Positions 6,756-14,003 are shown, counted from the stretch's first letter. The stretch is DNA of 14,069 nucleotides from Oscillospiraceae bacterium (GCA_902797915.1 CADBUK010000121.1:1-14069), one strand, 5' to 3'. Notes: a model not told the origin generated them from the letters alone. Numbers and translations: made by a program.

Positions 6756-7472
6756 CTATTCATATTTTTTATATCTGCTACTGTCGTTGATTACGGAAAA
6801 AATATACTGTTCATTGCAATAATGGCTAAACTCATCCGAATCATAATCATTAGCGCATCTTTTGGAGCGCCTGGTAGTTTTATCTATTAATGTATTCACT
6901 AAAAAAGCAATCGAAAAAACAATTGCCAAAAGTACGATGTTTGTTACAATTGCTACCATAGGGTTAAAAACGTTTTTAAGTACGAAGAAGAAAACACATA
7001 CCAACGGCACTCCACCCACCAAAGTGTCAAGTACTATTTCAGTTGTAGGGAATTTTTTGTTTTTCTTATTTGCCCTTTTTAAATAGTTTTTGTTTGACAA
7101 TACTTTTTTTCTGCATTCAGCTTCATTTAAAACCTTAAGTGCTTCCACATCTATGTTTATCAAATCATTCGATTGAGCACTAACATAGGTGTAATTTGCC
7201 GCCTCGTCGCTCAAAACCGTAATAACATCAATTAGTATTCTTACATCATCTTTTTCCGTGCTAAACCTGATAGTTGATTCAACGAACATATTATATGAAA
7301 CAATTACTCCCAAAAACTCCTTAACATTGCTGCTTGCGTATGGTGCTAAGGTAAATGAAATATCTTTATTAAGTGTGATTTGCACTTCTTGCTTTGGATA
7401 CAAAATTTTGCACTGTGAAGCCTGCTTAATTAAGATTTCAAACTTAGAGTTATTATAAAAAGTAGTTTTCAT
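6756..7472 (-). CDS. Unknown two-helix membrane protein inserted between rplA and rplJ
   Basis: A 238-residue protein from the ATG at 7472, chosen for the AGGAG four bases upstream; the longer open frame to 7568 runs through a palindromic repeat and is not credible. Family not recognised. Residues 1-118 look like a soluble, strand-rich domain (KFEILIKQ, EVQITLNKDISFTLAP). Residues 119-145 are very basic (RKKVLSNKNYLKRANKKNKK). Two hydrophobic segments follow (about 147-168 and 172-196), then a basic RRSKR and an acidic/Tyr-rich 40-residue tail. No signal peptide is seen. Positive charges on both outer flanks suggest a helical hairpin with both ends in the cytoplasm. It is visibly more AT-rich than its neighbours, has its own promoter and terminator, and interrupts a normally tight ribosomal gene order, all pointing to insertion by transfer. 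No enzymatic motif is visible. Confidence 0.8.
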   Translation of the reverse strand: MKTTFYNNSKFEILIKQASQCKILYPKQEVQITLNKDISFTLAPYASSNVKEFLGVIVSYNMFVESTIRFSTEKDDVRILIDVITVLSDEAANYTYVSAQSNDLINIDVEALKVLNEAECRKKVLSNKNYLKRANKKNKKFPTTEIVLDTLVGGVPLVCVFFFVLKNVFNPMVAIVTNIVLLAIVFSIAFLVNTLIDKTTRRSKRCANDYDSDEFSHYCNEQYIFSVINDSSRYKKYE

Positions 7473-7493
7473 ATTACTCCTACTATCCACTGT

Positions 7494-7534
7494 ACAGCCA
7501 GGGGACGGTTCCCTGTCTGATGTGCCACTGCTGT
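7494..7534. repeat. REP-like palindromic element
   Basis: Stem CAGGGGA / TTCCCTG with a CGG loop (7499-7515) inside an outer ACAGC / GCTGT pair (7494-7498, 7530-7534). The core GGGGACGGTTCCCTGTCTG matches, from memory, a palindrome dispersed through many clostridial genomes; its chance translation (SDREPSPG) is a familiar false N-terminus, and appears here too. It marks the boundary upstream of the inserted gene. Confidence 0.6.
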
Positions 7535-7558
7535 TTTCTGTAATAATACTACAAAATA

Positions 7559-7587
7559 ATAATAACATATATATTATTTCTTGGCAA
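7559..7587 (-). promoter_or_regulatory. Probable promoter of the inserted membrane-protein gene
   Basis: On the minus strand, TTGCCA (7582-7587), a 17-bp spacer and TATTAT (7559-7564), each 5/6 to consensus. It starts right after the rplA terminator's T-run and would give a leader of about 80 bases carrying the REP-like hairpin. Confidence 0.55.
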
Positions 7588-7588
7588 G

Positions 7589-7619
7589 AAAAAAAGGAGA
7601 ACGGCGGTGCCGTTCTCCT
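7589..7619 (-). terminator. Rho-independent terminator after rplA
   Basis: A perfect 11-bp stem AGGAGAACGGC / GCCGTTCTCCT with a 3-base loop (7595-7619), then a run of T on the minus strand. It lies 12 bases past the rplA stop, so rpmG-secE-nusG-rplKA forms a unit separate from rplJL. Confidence 0.92.
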
Positions 7620-7631
7620 AATCGTTTATAA

Positions 7632-8336
7632 TTATTCAGCAGCTACGGAGCCAACCTTGTTAGGATTGATTCTTACGCCGGGGCCCATTGTTGAAGCAAC
7701 AGCAACGGACTTAATATACTGACCCTTTGCAGCTGCGGGCTTTGCCTTAATAATAGCGTCAAGAAGCGCATTGAAGTTTTCAAGCAGCTTGTCAGCGCCG
7801 AAGGAAGCCTTACCAATCGGGCAGTGAATAATGTTGGACTTGTCAAGGCGGTATTCAATCTTACCAGCCTTAGCCTCCTGAACAGCCTTAGCAACGTCCA
7901 TAGTTACGGTGCCTGCCTTGGGAGAAGGCATAAGACCGCGGGGACCGAGAACCTTACCTAAACGGCCTACGAAGCCCATCATATCAGGGCTTGCGATAGC
8001 AACGTCAAAGTCCATCCAGCCGCCCTGGATTTTAGTAACGAGGTCTGCATCGCCAACGAAATCTGCGCCTGCCTCCTCAGCAGCCTTTGCAAGATCGCCC
8101 TTAGCGAAAACAGCAACTCTTACGTCCTTACCTGTACCGTTGGGAAGAACAACCGCGCCGCGAACCTGCTGGTCTGCATGACGGGAGTCAACGCCCAAAC
8201 GAACGTGAACCTCAACGGTTTCATCAAATTTTGCAGTTGCGGTTTTGATTGCTAAATCAAGCGCCTCTGCGGTTTCATATAAAGCTGAACGGTCAATAAG
8301 CTTTGCGCCGTCAACATACTTTTTTCCGTGTTTCAT
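7632..8336 (-). CDS. rplA: Large ribosomal subunit protein uL1
   Basis: A 234-residue protein of normal length that binds 23S rRNA at the L1 stalk, which moves deacylated tRNA out of the E site; in many bacteria it also represses its own rplK-rplA mRNA. The start MKHGKKYVDGAKLIDRSALY is typical. Domain I is split around domain II, which carries the L1 signature GRLGKVLGPRGLMPSPKAGT at about 125-144. The C-terminal part (STMGPGVRINP) returns to domain I. The start has GGAGG 7 bases before the ATG. It lies 30 bases after rplK and is closed by a strong terminator. Confidence 0.98.
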   Translation of the reverse strand: MKHGKKYVDGAKLIDRSALYETAEALDLAIKTATAKFDETVEVHVRLGVDSRHADQQVRGAVVLPNGTGKDVRVAVFAKGDLAKAAEEAGADFVGDADLVTKIQGGWMDFDVAIASPDMMGFVGRLGKVLGPRGLMPSPKAGTVTMDVAKAVQEAKAGKIEYRLDKSNIIHCPIGKASFGADKLLENFNALLDAIIKAKPAAAKGQYIKSVAVASTMGPGVRINPNKVGSVAAE

Positions 8337-8366
8337 ATCAATACCTCCACTATCTATTGCACGGGA

Positions 8367-8792
8367 TTAGTCTTCAACAACTATGCCCATGCTGCGAGCG
8401 GTGCCTGCAATCATGCTCATTGCTGCTTCAAGATTAGCTGCGTTGAGGTCGGGCATTTTTGTTTCAGCAATCTGCTGAACCTGAGCCTTTGTGATTGTTG
8501 CAACCTTATCCTTATTCGGAACGCCTGAAGCCTTTTCAATGCCGCAAGCTTTCTTGATAAGAACTGCTGCCGGTGGGGTTTTTGTGATGAATGTGAATGA
8601 ACGGTCTTCAAAAACTGTAATAACAACAGGAATGATAAGACCTGCGTCATTCTTAGTTCTTTCATTGAATTCCTTTGTGAAAGACATGATGTTTACACCA
8701 TGCTGACCGAGTGCAGGACCAACCGGTGGCGCCGGTGTTGCTTTGCCTGCAGGGATTTGAAGTTTAATTAAACCTACTACCTTTTGAGCCAT
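8367..8792 (-). CDS. rplK: Large ribosomal subunit protein uL11
   Basis: A 141-residue protein of normal length. It binds the GTPase-associated region of 23S rRNA and is needed for the stringent-response sensing of stalled ribosomes. The N-terminal domain has KLQIPAGKATPAPPVGPALG (10-29), the proline-rich segment targeted by thiopeptides. The C-terminal rRNA-binding domain runs from about residue 70 (KTPPAAVLIKKACGI) to the end (GTARSMGIVVED). AGGAGG lies 8 bases before the ATG. It has a 111-base structured leader after nusG and pairs with rplA. Confidence 0.98.
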   Translation of the reverse strand: MAQKVVGLIKLQIPAGKATPAPPVGPALGQHGVNIMSFTKEFNERTKNDAGLIIPVVITVFEDRSFTFITKTPPAAVLIKKACGIEKASGVPNKDKVATITKAQVQQIAETKMPDLNAANLEAAMSMIAGTARSMGIVVED

Positions 8793-8814
8793 TATTTTTT
8801 CCTCCTAAATAAAT

Positions 8815-8866
8815 GTGGTATGGCGGGGAAGCAACCCCCTCCCACGCATCCGTACAAAACGAATGC
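8815..8866 (-). promoter_or_regulatory. Structured rplK leader, probable L1-binding autoregulatory site
   Basis: Two adjacent hairpins on the transcript. First is GCATTCGT / ACGGATGC with a 5-base loop (8846-8866, one G-U pair). Next is GTGG ... CCAC enclosing GGGG ... CCCC with an asymmetric internal loop (GA against GCCATA; 8815-8845). Two short helices around an asymmetric purine-rich internal loop, just before the rplK ribosome-binding site, is the layout of known L1 mRNA targets. Binding is inferred. Confidence 0.55.
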
Positions 8867-8896
8867 ATAATAAGCAGATATACTGCTAATTATCAA
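8867..8896 (-). promoter_or_regulatory. Possible internal promoter before rplK
   Basis: On the minus strand, TTGATA (8891-8896), an 18-bp spacer and TATTAT (8867-8872), each 5/6 to consensus. The spacer also holds a 5-bp AGCAG / CTGCT dyad. It would let rplKA be made without rpmG-secE-nusG. The predicted start falls inside the first leader hairpin, which weakens the case. Confidence 0.4.
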
Positions 8897-8903
8897 ATAA
8901 TTT

Positions 8904-9428
8904 TTACTCCTCAACCTTTTCTAACTGGTCGAGCTCAAATTCAACAGCGGTTTCACGGCCAAACATTGAGATTGTAACCTGAGCGCTGTTTGCGTTGACA
9001 TCTACGCTGTCAACCGTACCCGAAAAGCCTTCGAGCGGACCGTCAATAACGTTAACCATATCGCCGACCTTGTATGCAACCTCAACGCTGACTTTTTCAA
9101 CGCCGAGCTTTCTTACCTCTTCCTCAGTGAGAGGAACGGGCTTGCTTTCCGGACCAACGAAACCCGTGCAGCCGCGGATGTTACGAACAACGTACCAAGT
9201 GTCGTCATTCATTACCATCTTAACAAGCACATAACCGGGGAAAATCTTTCTTTCCACCTCTTTTTTGGTTCCGTCTTCCTTTATTTCAACAACTGTTTCA
9301 GTCGGCACAGAAACCTCCTGAATTAAATCGTGAAGATTTCTGTTGTCAACAACAGTCTGAATATTGCTGGCAACCTTATTCTCATAACCTGAGAAGGTGT
9401 GAGCAACATACCATCTTGCTTCTTCCAT
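8904..9428 (-). CDS. nusG: Transcription elongation/termination factor NusG
   Basis: A 174-residue protein of normal length. NusG binds the RNA polymerase clamp through its NGN domain and links it to Rho or the ribosome through its KOW domain. The NGN domain spans about 4-105 (RWYVAHTFSGYENKVASN, then RKIFPGYVLVKMVMND and VRNIRGCTGFVG). The KOW domain spans 118-172 (VGDMVNVIDGPLEGFSGTVD). GGAGG lies 9-10 bases before the ATG. It is 43 bases downstream of secE, the almost universal bacterial order. Confidence 0.98.
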   Translation of the reverse strand: MEEARWYVAHTFSGYENKVASNIQTVVDNRNLHDLIQEVSVPTETVVEIKEDGTKKEVERKIFPGYVLVKMVMNDDTWYVVRNIRGCTGFVGPESKPVPLTEEEVRKLGVEKVSVEVAYKVGDMVNVIDGPLEGFSGTVDSVDVNANSAQVTISMFGRETAVEFELDQLEKVEE

Positions 9429-9471
9429 TAATGCTTGCCTCCGTTAGACTGAATGCAGATATAAACTAAGC

Positions 9472-9900
9472 TTACTCTGCCTCTGCGGCGGTGGTTGTTT
9501 CTCCCTCTGCTGCGTCTGTGCCGTCAGCGCTGTCATCAGAAGCGCCGTCAAGCAGTGCATTCAATTCATCTTCAGAGCTTGCAGCGGTGGTTTCCTCGCT
9601 AACCGTTGTGGTTTCAGCCTTATCTTTGAGCATTCTGATACCCTTCATTCCGAGAGAAAGACCGGTATCAACTGCATAAATTGCTGCGCCTACGATTACA
9701 ACAACAACCAAAACGATGATTGTGTTCTTAACGGTTTCCTTACCTGTAGGCCAGATAACCTTTTTACGCTCTGCGTTAACACCCTTGAAGAATTTTGCGA
9801 TGGTTTGGAATGGATTCTTTTTGTTTGACTTTTTCTTTGCTGCCTTTTTGGAATCCTTTGCTTTGGTTTCCTCAGGCTTTGAAGTCTTATTATCAGCCAT
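9472..9900 (-). CDS. secE: Preprotein translocase subunit SecE with an acidic C-terminal tail
   Basis: A 142-residue protein; single-span SecE proteins are usually about 60-75 residues. SecE clamps SecY in the membrane channel. A Lys-rich N-terminus (1-30) precedes the conserved amphipathic region and hinge FKGVNAERKKVIWPTGKE (38-55), then one membrane helix (about 58-78). The standard protein ends soon after. Here it continues with a short linker (79-94) and an acidic Ser/Thr/Ala-rich tail (95-142: ETTTVSEETTAASSEDE ... EGETTTAAEAE). By SecE topology this tail faces outside the membrane. The core motif makes the identity firm; the tail's role is unknown. GGAGG lies 6 bases before the ATG; it is 12 bases after rpmG. 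Confidence 0.96.
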   Translation of the reverse strand: MADNKTSKPEETKAKDSKKAAKKKSNKKNPFQTIAKFFKGVNAERKKVIWPTGKETVKNTIIVLVVVVIVGAAIYAVDTGLSLGMKGIRMLKDKAETTTVSEETTAASSEDELNALLDGASDDSADGTDAAEGETTTAAEAE

Positions 9901-9912
9901 TGATATCCTCCG

Positions 9913-10062
9913 TTACTTTGTTTCTCTGTGAAGAGTGTGTTTCTTGCAGAACGGGCAGTACTTGTTCATTTCAAGCCTGTCCGGAGTGTTCTTCTTGTTT
10001 TTCATAGTGTTGTAGTTTCTCTGCTTGCATTCCGTGCATGCTAAAGTAACCTTAACTCTCAT
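9913..10062 (-). CDS. rpmG: Large ribosomal subunit protein bL33, zinc-binding type
   Basis: A 49-residue protein, beginning MRVKVTLACTECKQRNY and ending HTLHRETK, of normal length for L33. Two CxxC pairs (C9/C12 and C36/C39) form a zinc ribbon, so this is the C+ form; a zinc-independent copy may exist elsewhere in the genome. The ribosome-binding site is GGAGGTG about 9 bases before the ATG. First gene of the cluster, about 95 bases downstream of the predicted transcription start, and 12 bases before secE, as is standard in Firmicutes. Confidence 0.97.
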   Translation of the reverse strand: MRVKVTLACTECKQRNYNTMKNKKNTPDRLEMNKYCPFCKKHTLHRETK

Positions 10063-10163
10063 TTTACGGCACCTCCGTTTTCATTTCGATATTTTAAAAT
10101 CTCCCTCACGAGCAAGGCTCTGAAAAAAGGGCAAAAAAATTAACCCCTTTTCGAGGTAAGGAA

Positions 10164-10192
10164 ACTATACCACATCAGCCTGTAACAGTCAA
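10164..10192 (-). promoter_or_regulatory. Sigma-A promoter of rpmG-secE-nusG-rplKA
   Basis: On the minus strand, TTGACT (10187-10192), a 17-bp spacer with TG just before the -10, and TATAGT (10164-10169). The start is predicted near 10157. The 95-base leader has a small GAGC-CTT-GCTC hairpin but no leader family I recognise. Confidence 0.88.
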
Positions 10193-10283
10193 TAGGAAAA
10201 TGAAAAAAACTTGATTTTTTCTATAATAATTTATATTTAATATTAATATAATACAGAAATTTGTGCAAATTTACAATTATTAA

Positions 10284-10312
10284 TTGCGTTTGCCGCCAAG
10301 TTATTGTATTAT
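10284..10312 (+). promoter_or_regulatory. Probable promoter of the flavoprotein unit
   Basis: TTGCGT (10284-10289), a 17-bp spacer and TATTAT (10307-10312), giving a leader of about 25 bases before the ATG at 10344. The AT-rich stretch upstream (10200-10283) holds other TATAAT-like words without a matching -35 box, and otherwise nothing I can name. Confidence 0.55.
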
Positions 10313-10343
10313 TAATTGAATACATTTTGAAGGATTATTCATT

Positions 10344-11459
10344 ATGAGAGTTGTTATTATCGGCGCAGGGGCTTCGGGGCTTGCCTGTGCAATAAGGATA
10401 AAACAGAATATGCCCGACGCCGAGGTTATAGTGCTTGAACGCCTTTCTGTTGCAGGCAAAAAAATACTTGCAACGGGCAACGGCAGGTGTAACCTTACAA
10501 ACACTGCGGCGGAAAATTATAATGAGGTTAAGGATTTCTTTAACTCGCTCGGGCTGATGCTGCGGCTTGACGAAAGCGGCAGGGCTTACCCCTACTCAAG
10601 CAAGGCGCAGACGGTGGTTGACATACTGCTTGAAGCCTGCGCAAAAACGGGCGTTGAAATTATAACCGACTGCACGGTGCAGCGCATTGACGGGGACTTG
10701 ACCGTTTACACGGACAGCGGTATTTTTTCAGCCGACGCGGTTGTTGCCGCAACGGGCGGTAAAGCGCAGAGCGCGCTCGGCTCGGACGGCAGCGGTTACG
10801 GTCTGTTAAAGGCGCTGGGTCACAGCGTTACTCCGCTCTCCCCCTCCCTCGTTCAGCTGAAATCCTCAAGCAAATACCCGAGAAAAATCAGCGGCACAAG
10901 GGCAAAATGCAGAATTTTCCTTGAGCTTGACGGCGAGATTGCCGCAGAGGAGTTAGGCGAAATACTGTTTACCGATTACGGACTTTCGGGCATTGCGGTT
11001 ATGAATTTATCCGAAATTGCGGGGCGCAATTTTGCGTGCGACAATCCAAAAAAATGCGTTGCCGTTATTGATTTAATTCCCGAGCTGAGCGAAGCGGAAA
11101 TTAAAAATCACCTTGAAAAATTCGGCAGTCTTACGGGCATTTTAGGCGCCGCGCTGAACGGAATTATTATGAAGCAGGCTGAAAACGATTTTGAACGCGC
11201 GGCAAAATACGCAAAGGGCTGGCGGCTGATAATTACTGGCACAAAGGGCTTTGACTTTGCGCAGATTACCTGCGGCGGAATTCCCGAAAACGAGGTAAAT
11301 AATTTCGAGTCCTGTAAAGTCGAAAACCTTTACATTTGCGGTGAGCTGCTTGACAGGCAATTTGAATGCGGGGGCTTTAACCTTGATTTTGCCTGGCATT
11401 CTGGAATTACGGCGGCAGACAAAATTTGTGATAAACACAGGGAAATGACGAATGATTAG
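10344..11459 (+). CDS. HI0933-family FAD-dependent oxidoreductase
   Basis: A 371-residue soluble flavoprotein of the HI0933 / BaiN-like family (usually about 400), whose physiological substrates are mostly unsettled. An N-terminal Rossmann FAD site, VVIIGAGASGLACAI (3-17), is followed by the family signature GKKILATGNGRCNLTN (38-53). A second conserved region, LFTDYGLSGIAVMNLSEIAG, starts near residue 209, and the C-terminal FAD-contacting block GELLDRQFECGGFNLDFAWH lies near 335-355. The insertion domain between them is on the short side. AAGGA lies about 10 bases before the ATG. Its stop overlaps the start of the next flavoprotein by 8 bp, so the two are probably translationally coupled. 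The reductant is probably a nicotinamide cofactor, known only from family annotation. Confidence 0.93.
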   Translation: MRVVIIGAGASGLACAIRIKQNMPDAEVIVLERLSVAGKKILATGNGRCNLTNTAAENYNEVKDFFNSLGLMLRLDESGRAYPYSSKAQTVVDILLEACAKTGVEIITDCTVQRIDGDLTVYTDSGIFSADAVVAATGGKAQSALGSDGSGYGLLKALGHSVTPLSPSLVQLKSSSKYPRKISGTRAKCRIFLELDGEIAAEELGEILFTDYGLSGIAVMNLSEIAGRNFACDNPKKCVAVIDLIPELSEAEIKNHLEKFGSLTGILGAALNGIIMKQAENDFERAAKYAKGWRLIITGTKGFDFAQITCGGIPENEVNNFESCKVENLYICGELLDRQFECGGFNLDFAWHSGITAADKICDKHREMTND

Positions 11460-13047
11460 AATAAACGAAATCAGGCTCGGGCTTGACGAGGAAGAAAAGG
11501 AACTGAATAAAAAAGCGGCAAAGCTTTTGAAAATCAATGAGAAATATATCAAAAAGCTGACCATTTACAAAAAGAGCATTGACGCAAGAAAAAAGGACGA
11601 CGTGCATTTTACATACAGCGTTGACGTTGAAATCAGCCTTGACGAGCAGCAGATTTGCGCAAAATGCAAATCGCCGAAGGTCAGCCTTGCAAAGCCGTAC
11701 CGCTACGAAATTCCAGAAAACAACAGGGTTTCAAAATACCGCCCGATTATCGTTGGCTTCGGCCCTGCGGGTATGCTTGCGGGGCTTATTCTTGCCGAGG
11801 CGGGACTGCGCCCGATTATTCTTGAAAGAGGAAAGGCAATCGAGGAGCGCCAGAAGGACGTTAACGAATTCTGGACTAAACGCAGGCTGAACGAGGAAAG
11901 CAACGTTCAGTTAGGCGAGGGCGGCGCAGGCACCTTTTCCGACGGCAAGCTGACCACGGGGATTAAAAGCCCCTACATCCGCAAGGTGCTTGACGAGCTT
12001 TATGAAGCGGGTGCGCCCGAGGAAATTCTGTACTCGGCAAAGCCGCATATCGGCACGGACAGGCTTGCAGTTGTGGTTAAAAACATACGCAAAAAAATCG
12101 AGAGCCTCGGCGGCGAGGTGCGCCTTGAATGCAGGCTTGAAAAGCTGATTGTATATAACAAATTTGTGCAGGGCATTACCTACACCTGCCGCGGCGAAAG
12201 CTTTGACATTGAGGCTGACAGCGTAATTATGGCAATCGGGCACAGCGCGCGCGACACCGTTGAAATGCTGTACAAACTCGGCGTTGATATTATGCAGAAG
12301 CCGTTTTCCGTAGGCGCAAGAATTGAGCATCCGCAGAGCCTTATCAACAAGGCGCAGTACGGCGATTTTGCAGGGCACCCAAAGCTCGGCGCGGCTGATT
12401 ACAAGCTTTCCTGCCACGGACTCCACGAGCGCGGAGCATACACCTTTTGTATGTGCCCCGGCGGCACGGTTGTTGCCGCCGCAAGCGAGAAGGAGGGCGT
12501 AATAGTTAACGGAATGAGCAGCCTTGCGCGCGACGGAGAAAACGCAAACAGCGCGCTGCTTGTGGGTATTGAGCCCAAAGATTTTCCGAGCGAACACCCG
12601 CTTGCGGGAATATATTACCAAAGAGAAATTGAACACAGGGCGTTTGAGCTTGCGGGCGGCGATTACAGAGCGCCCGCGCAGCTTGTGGGCGATTTTCTTG
12701 AAGGCAGGGAAAGCCGTGAGCTCGGCAACGTAAAACCCACCTGCCCCACGGGCGTTACGCTTACAAAGCTTGATTACTGCCTGCCCGACAGGGTTGCCGC
12801 AACGATGAAAAGCGCAATTGTAGAGATGGACAAAAAGCTGAACGGCTTTAAGCTTTACGACGCGGTGCTGACCGCGCCCGAAACAAGAAGCTCAAGCTCC
12901 GTGCGTATTCTGCGCGACGAATTCTGCCAGTGCAACATCAGCGGAGTTTACCCCTGCGGCGAAGGCGCGGGATATGCGGGCGGCATAATTTCAGCCGCGG
13001 TTGACGGAATAAAATGCGCTCACGCCGTTTTGGGCGACGAGCATTAA
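11452..13047 (+). CDS. COG2509-type FAD-dependent dehydrogenase of unknown substrate
   Basis: A 531-residue protein of the uncharacterised 'NAD(FAD)-utilising dehydrogenase' family, normal length. Residues 1-65 form the family's N-terminal domain (IRINEIRLGLDEEE, with YKKSIDARKKDDVHFTY). A CxxC pair lies at 69-72. The FAD Rossmann motif is IIVGFGPAGMLAGLILAEAG (99-118), followed by VQLGEGGAGTFSDGKLTTG (152-170), the most diagnostic stretch of the family. The C-terminus has YPCGEGAGYAGGIISAAVDG (505-524), closing the FAD site. No signal peptide or membrane helix. Start ATG overlaps the upstream gene; the next gene begins 9 bases after its stop. Probably part of a three-gene transcript; its chemistry cannot be read from sequence. 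Confidence 0.94.
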   Translation: MIRINEIRLGLDEEEKELNKKAAKLLKINEKYIKKLTIYKKSIDARKKDDVHFTYSVDVEISLDEQQICAKCKSPKVSLAKPYRYEIPENNRVSKYRPIIVGFGPAGMLAGLILAEAGLRPIILERGKAIEERQKDVNEFWTKRRLNEESNVQLGEGGAGTFSDGKLTTGIKSPYIRKVLDELYEAGAPEEILYSAKPHIGTDRLAVVVKNIRKKIESLGGEVRLECRLEKLIVYNKFVQGITYTCRGESFDIEADSVIMAIGHSARDTVEMLYKLGVDIMQKPFSVGARIEHPQSLINKAQYGDFAGHPKLGAADYKLSCHGLHERGAYTFCMCPGGTVVAAASEKEGVIVNGMSSLARDGENANSALLVGIEPKDFPSEHPLAGIYYQREIEHRAFELAGGDYRAPAQLVGDFLEGRESRELGNVKPTCPTGVTLTKLDYCLPDRVAATMKSAIVEMDKKLNGFKLYDAVLTAPETRSSSSVRILRDEFCQCNISGVYPCGEGAGYAGGIISAAVDGIKCAHAVLGDEH

Positions 13048-13056
13048 GGAAATACT

Positions 13057-13953
13057 ATGAAAAACAAACTGAGCAAATATCTGTTTTGCTATTTTACGGG
13101 CAACGAGCCCGAAAACGAAAGCGTGCATTTTGCCGTATCCGACGACGGATATAATTTTAAAGCGCTCAACGGAAACAAGCCGATTATCAAGCAGACGCTC
13201 GGCAGAAAATGCTGCCGCGACCCGTTTATTATGAGGGGCGAAGACGGCAGATTTTACATTATGGAAACCGATATGCGCTGCTATGACGGCTGGGCAAACA
13301 ACAATTCAATGGTTTTTTGGGACAGTGCGGATTTAATCCGCTGGGAAAACGAAAGAATTATTGATTTTTCAGCGTTTCCCGAAACAAAAAACGCCAACAG
13401 AGTATGGGCGCCGCAGGCAATGTTTGACGGCGAAAAGGGTATGTATATGCTCTACTGGAGCCATCAGAACGAAGGAAGCGACCTTGCAACAATTCCTTGG
13501 TTTGCGTACACAAAGGACTTTAAAACCCTTGAAACCGCGCCGAAAATTCTGTTTAAGCCCAAAAGCGGGCTTGCCGCAATCGACGGCGATATTATCAAAA
13601 AGGACGGTAAATACCATCTGTTCGTTGCCGACGAGGCAAAGGACGGCGTCTGCCTTGTAAAATCCGAGCATTTAAGCGGAGAGTACGAGGAAACCGAGGA
13701 TAACAAAATCAGCGTTGCAAGCACTAAAATTGAGGGCAACTGCTGCTATGAAATCCTTGGCAAAAACAAATACGTTATGATTGCGGACAGATTTGTTGAC
13801 GGCGGATACTTTATGCAGGAAAGCACGGATTTGACCAACTTTACAGAGGTTGACGAAAGCCGTTTTTCGCTTAACCACCTGCACCCGCGCCACGGCTCAA
13901 TGCTGCACATAACCGACGAGGAATATGACCGATTAATAAAAAATTATAAATAA
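13057..13953 (+). CDS. GH43-like glycosidase, five-bladed beta-propeller, cytoplasmic
   Basis: A 298-residue protein with the repeated blade pattern of clan GH-F (GH43/GH62) enzymes. Candidate catalytic residues are the base Asp55 in CCRDPFIM, the pKa-modulating Asp176 or Asp178 in AIDGDIIKKDGKYHLF, and the acid Glu226 in IEGNCCYEI. WAPQ (117-120) and HPRHGSM (276-282), with the buried His typical of these propellers, support the assignment. There is no signal peptide, so it would act on small oligosaccharides inside the cell; arabinosyl or xylosyl substrates are common in GH43, but none is shown here. It follows the second flavoprotein by 9 bases, with AAGGA 6 bases before its ATG. No transporter, isomerase or kinase for a sugar lies in view. 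The neighbouring phosphorylase-type propeller family GH130 is a less likely alternative. Confidence 0.82.
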   Translation: MKNKLSKYLFCYFTGNEPENESVHFAVSDDGYNFKALNGNKPIIKQTLGRKCCRDPFIMRGEDGRFYIMETDMRCYDGWANNNSMVFWDSADLIRWENERIIDFSAFPETKNANRVWAPQAMFDGEKGMYMLYWSHQNEGSDLATIPWFAYTKDFKTLETAPKILFKPKSGLAAIDGDIIKKDGKYHLFVADEAKDGVCLVKSEHLSGEYEETEDNKISVASTKIEGNCCYEILGKNKYVMIADRFVDGGYFMQESTDLTNFTEVDESRFSLNHLHPRHGSMLHITDEEYDRLIKNYK

Positions 13954-13966
13954 AAAAGGGACGCCG

Positions 13967-13999
13967 TTGGGAGAACCTTCGTAAAGAAGGTTCTCCCAA
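13967..13999 (+). terminator. Long hairpin after the GH43-like gene, probable terminator
   Basis: A perfect 14-bp stem TTGGGAGAACCTTC / GAAGGTTCTCCCAA with a 5-base GTAAA loop, 13 bases past the stop codon. The bases after it (TTAAATTAATCC) are T-poor, so termination may be weak. The element may itself belong to a dispersed repeat, since it leads directly into the hairpin array. Confidence 0.6.
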
Positions 14000-14003
14000 T
14001 TAA

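Noticed and set aside
7473..7568. Longer N-terminus for the inserted membrane protein
   Set aside because: The extra residues translate the REP-like palindrome, and the ATG at 7472 has an AGGAG before it.
10063..10343. tRNA gene or riboswitch in the divergent spacer between rpmG and the flavoprotein
   Set aside because: I found no cloverleaf or known aptamer core; the spacer is explained by two promoters, a 95-base rpmG leader and AT-rich sequence.
11142..12636. Minus-strand frames opposite the two flavoproteins
   Set aside because: They lie fully inside genes with clear FAD-binding motifs on the plus strand and lack starts with ribosome-binding sites.
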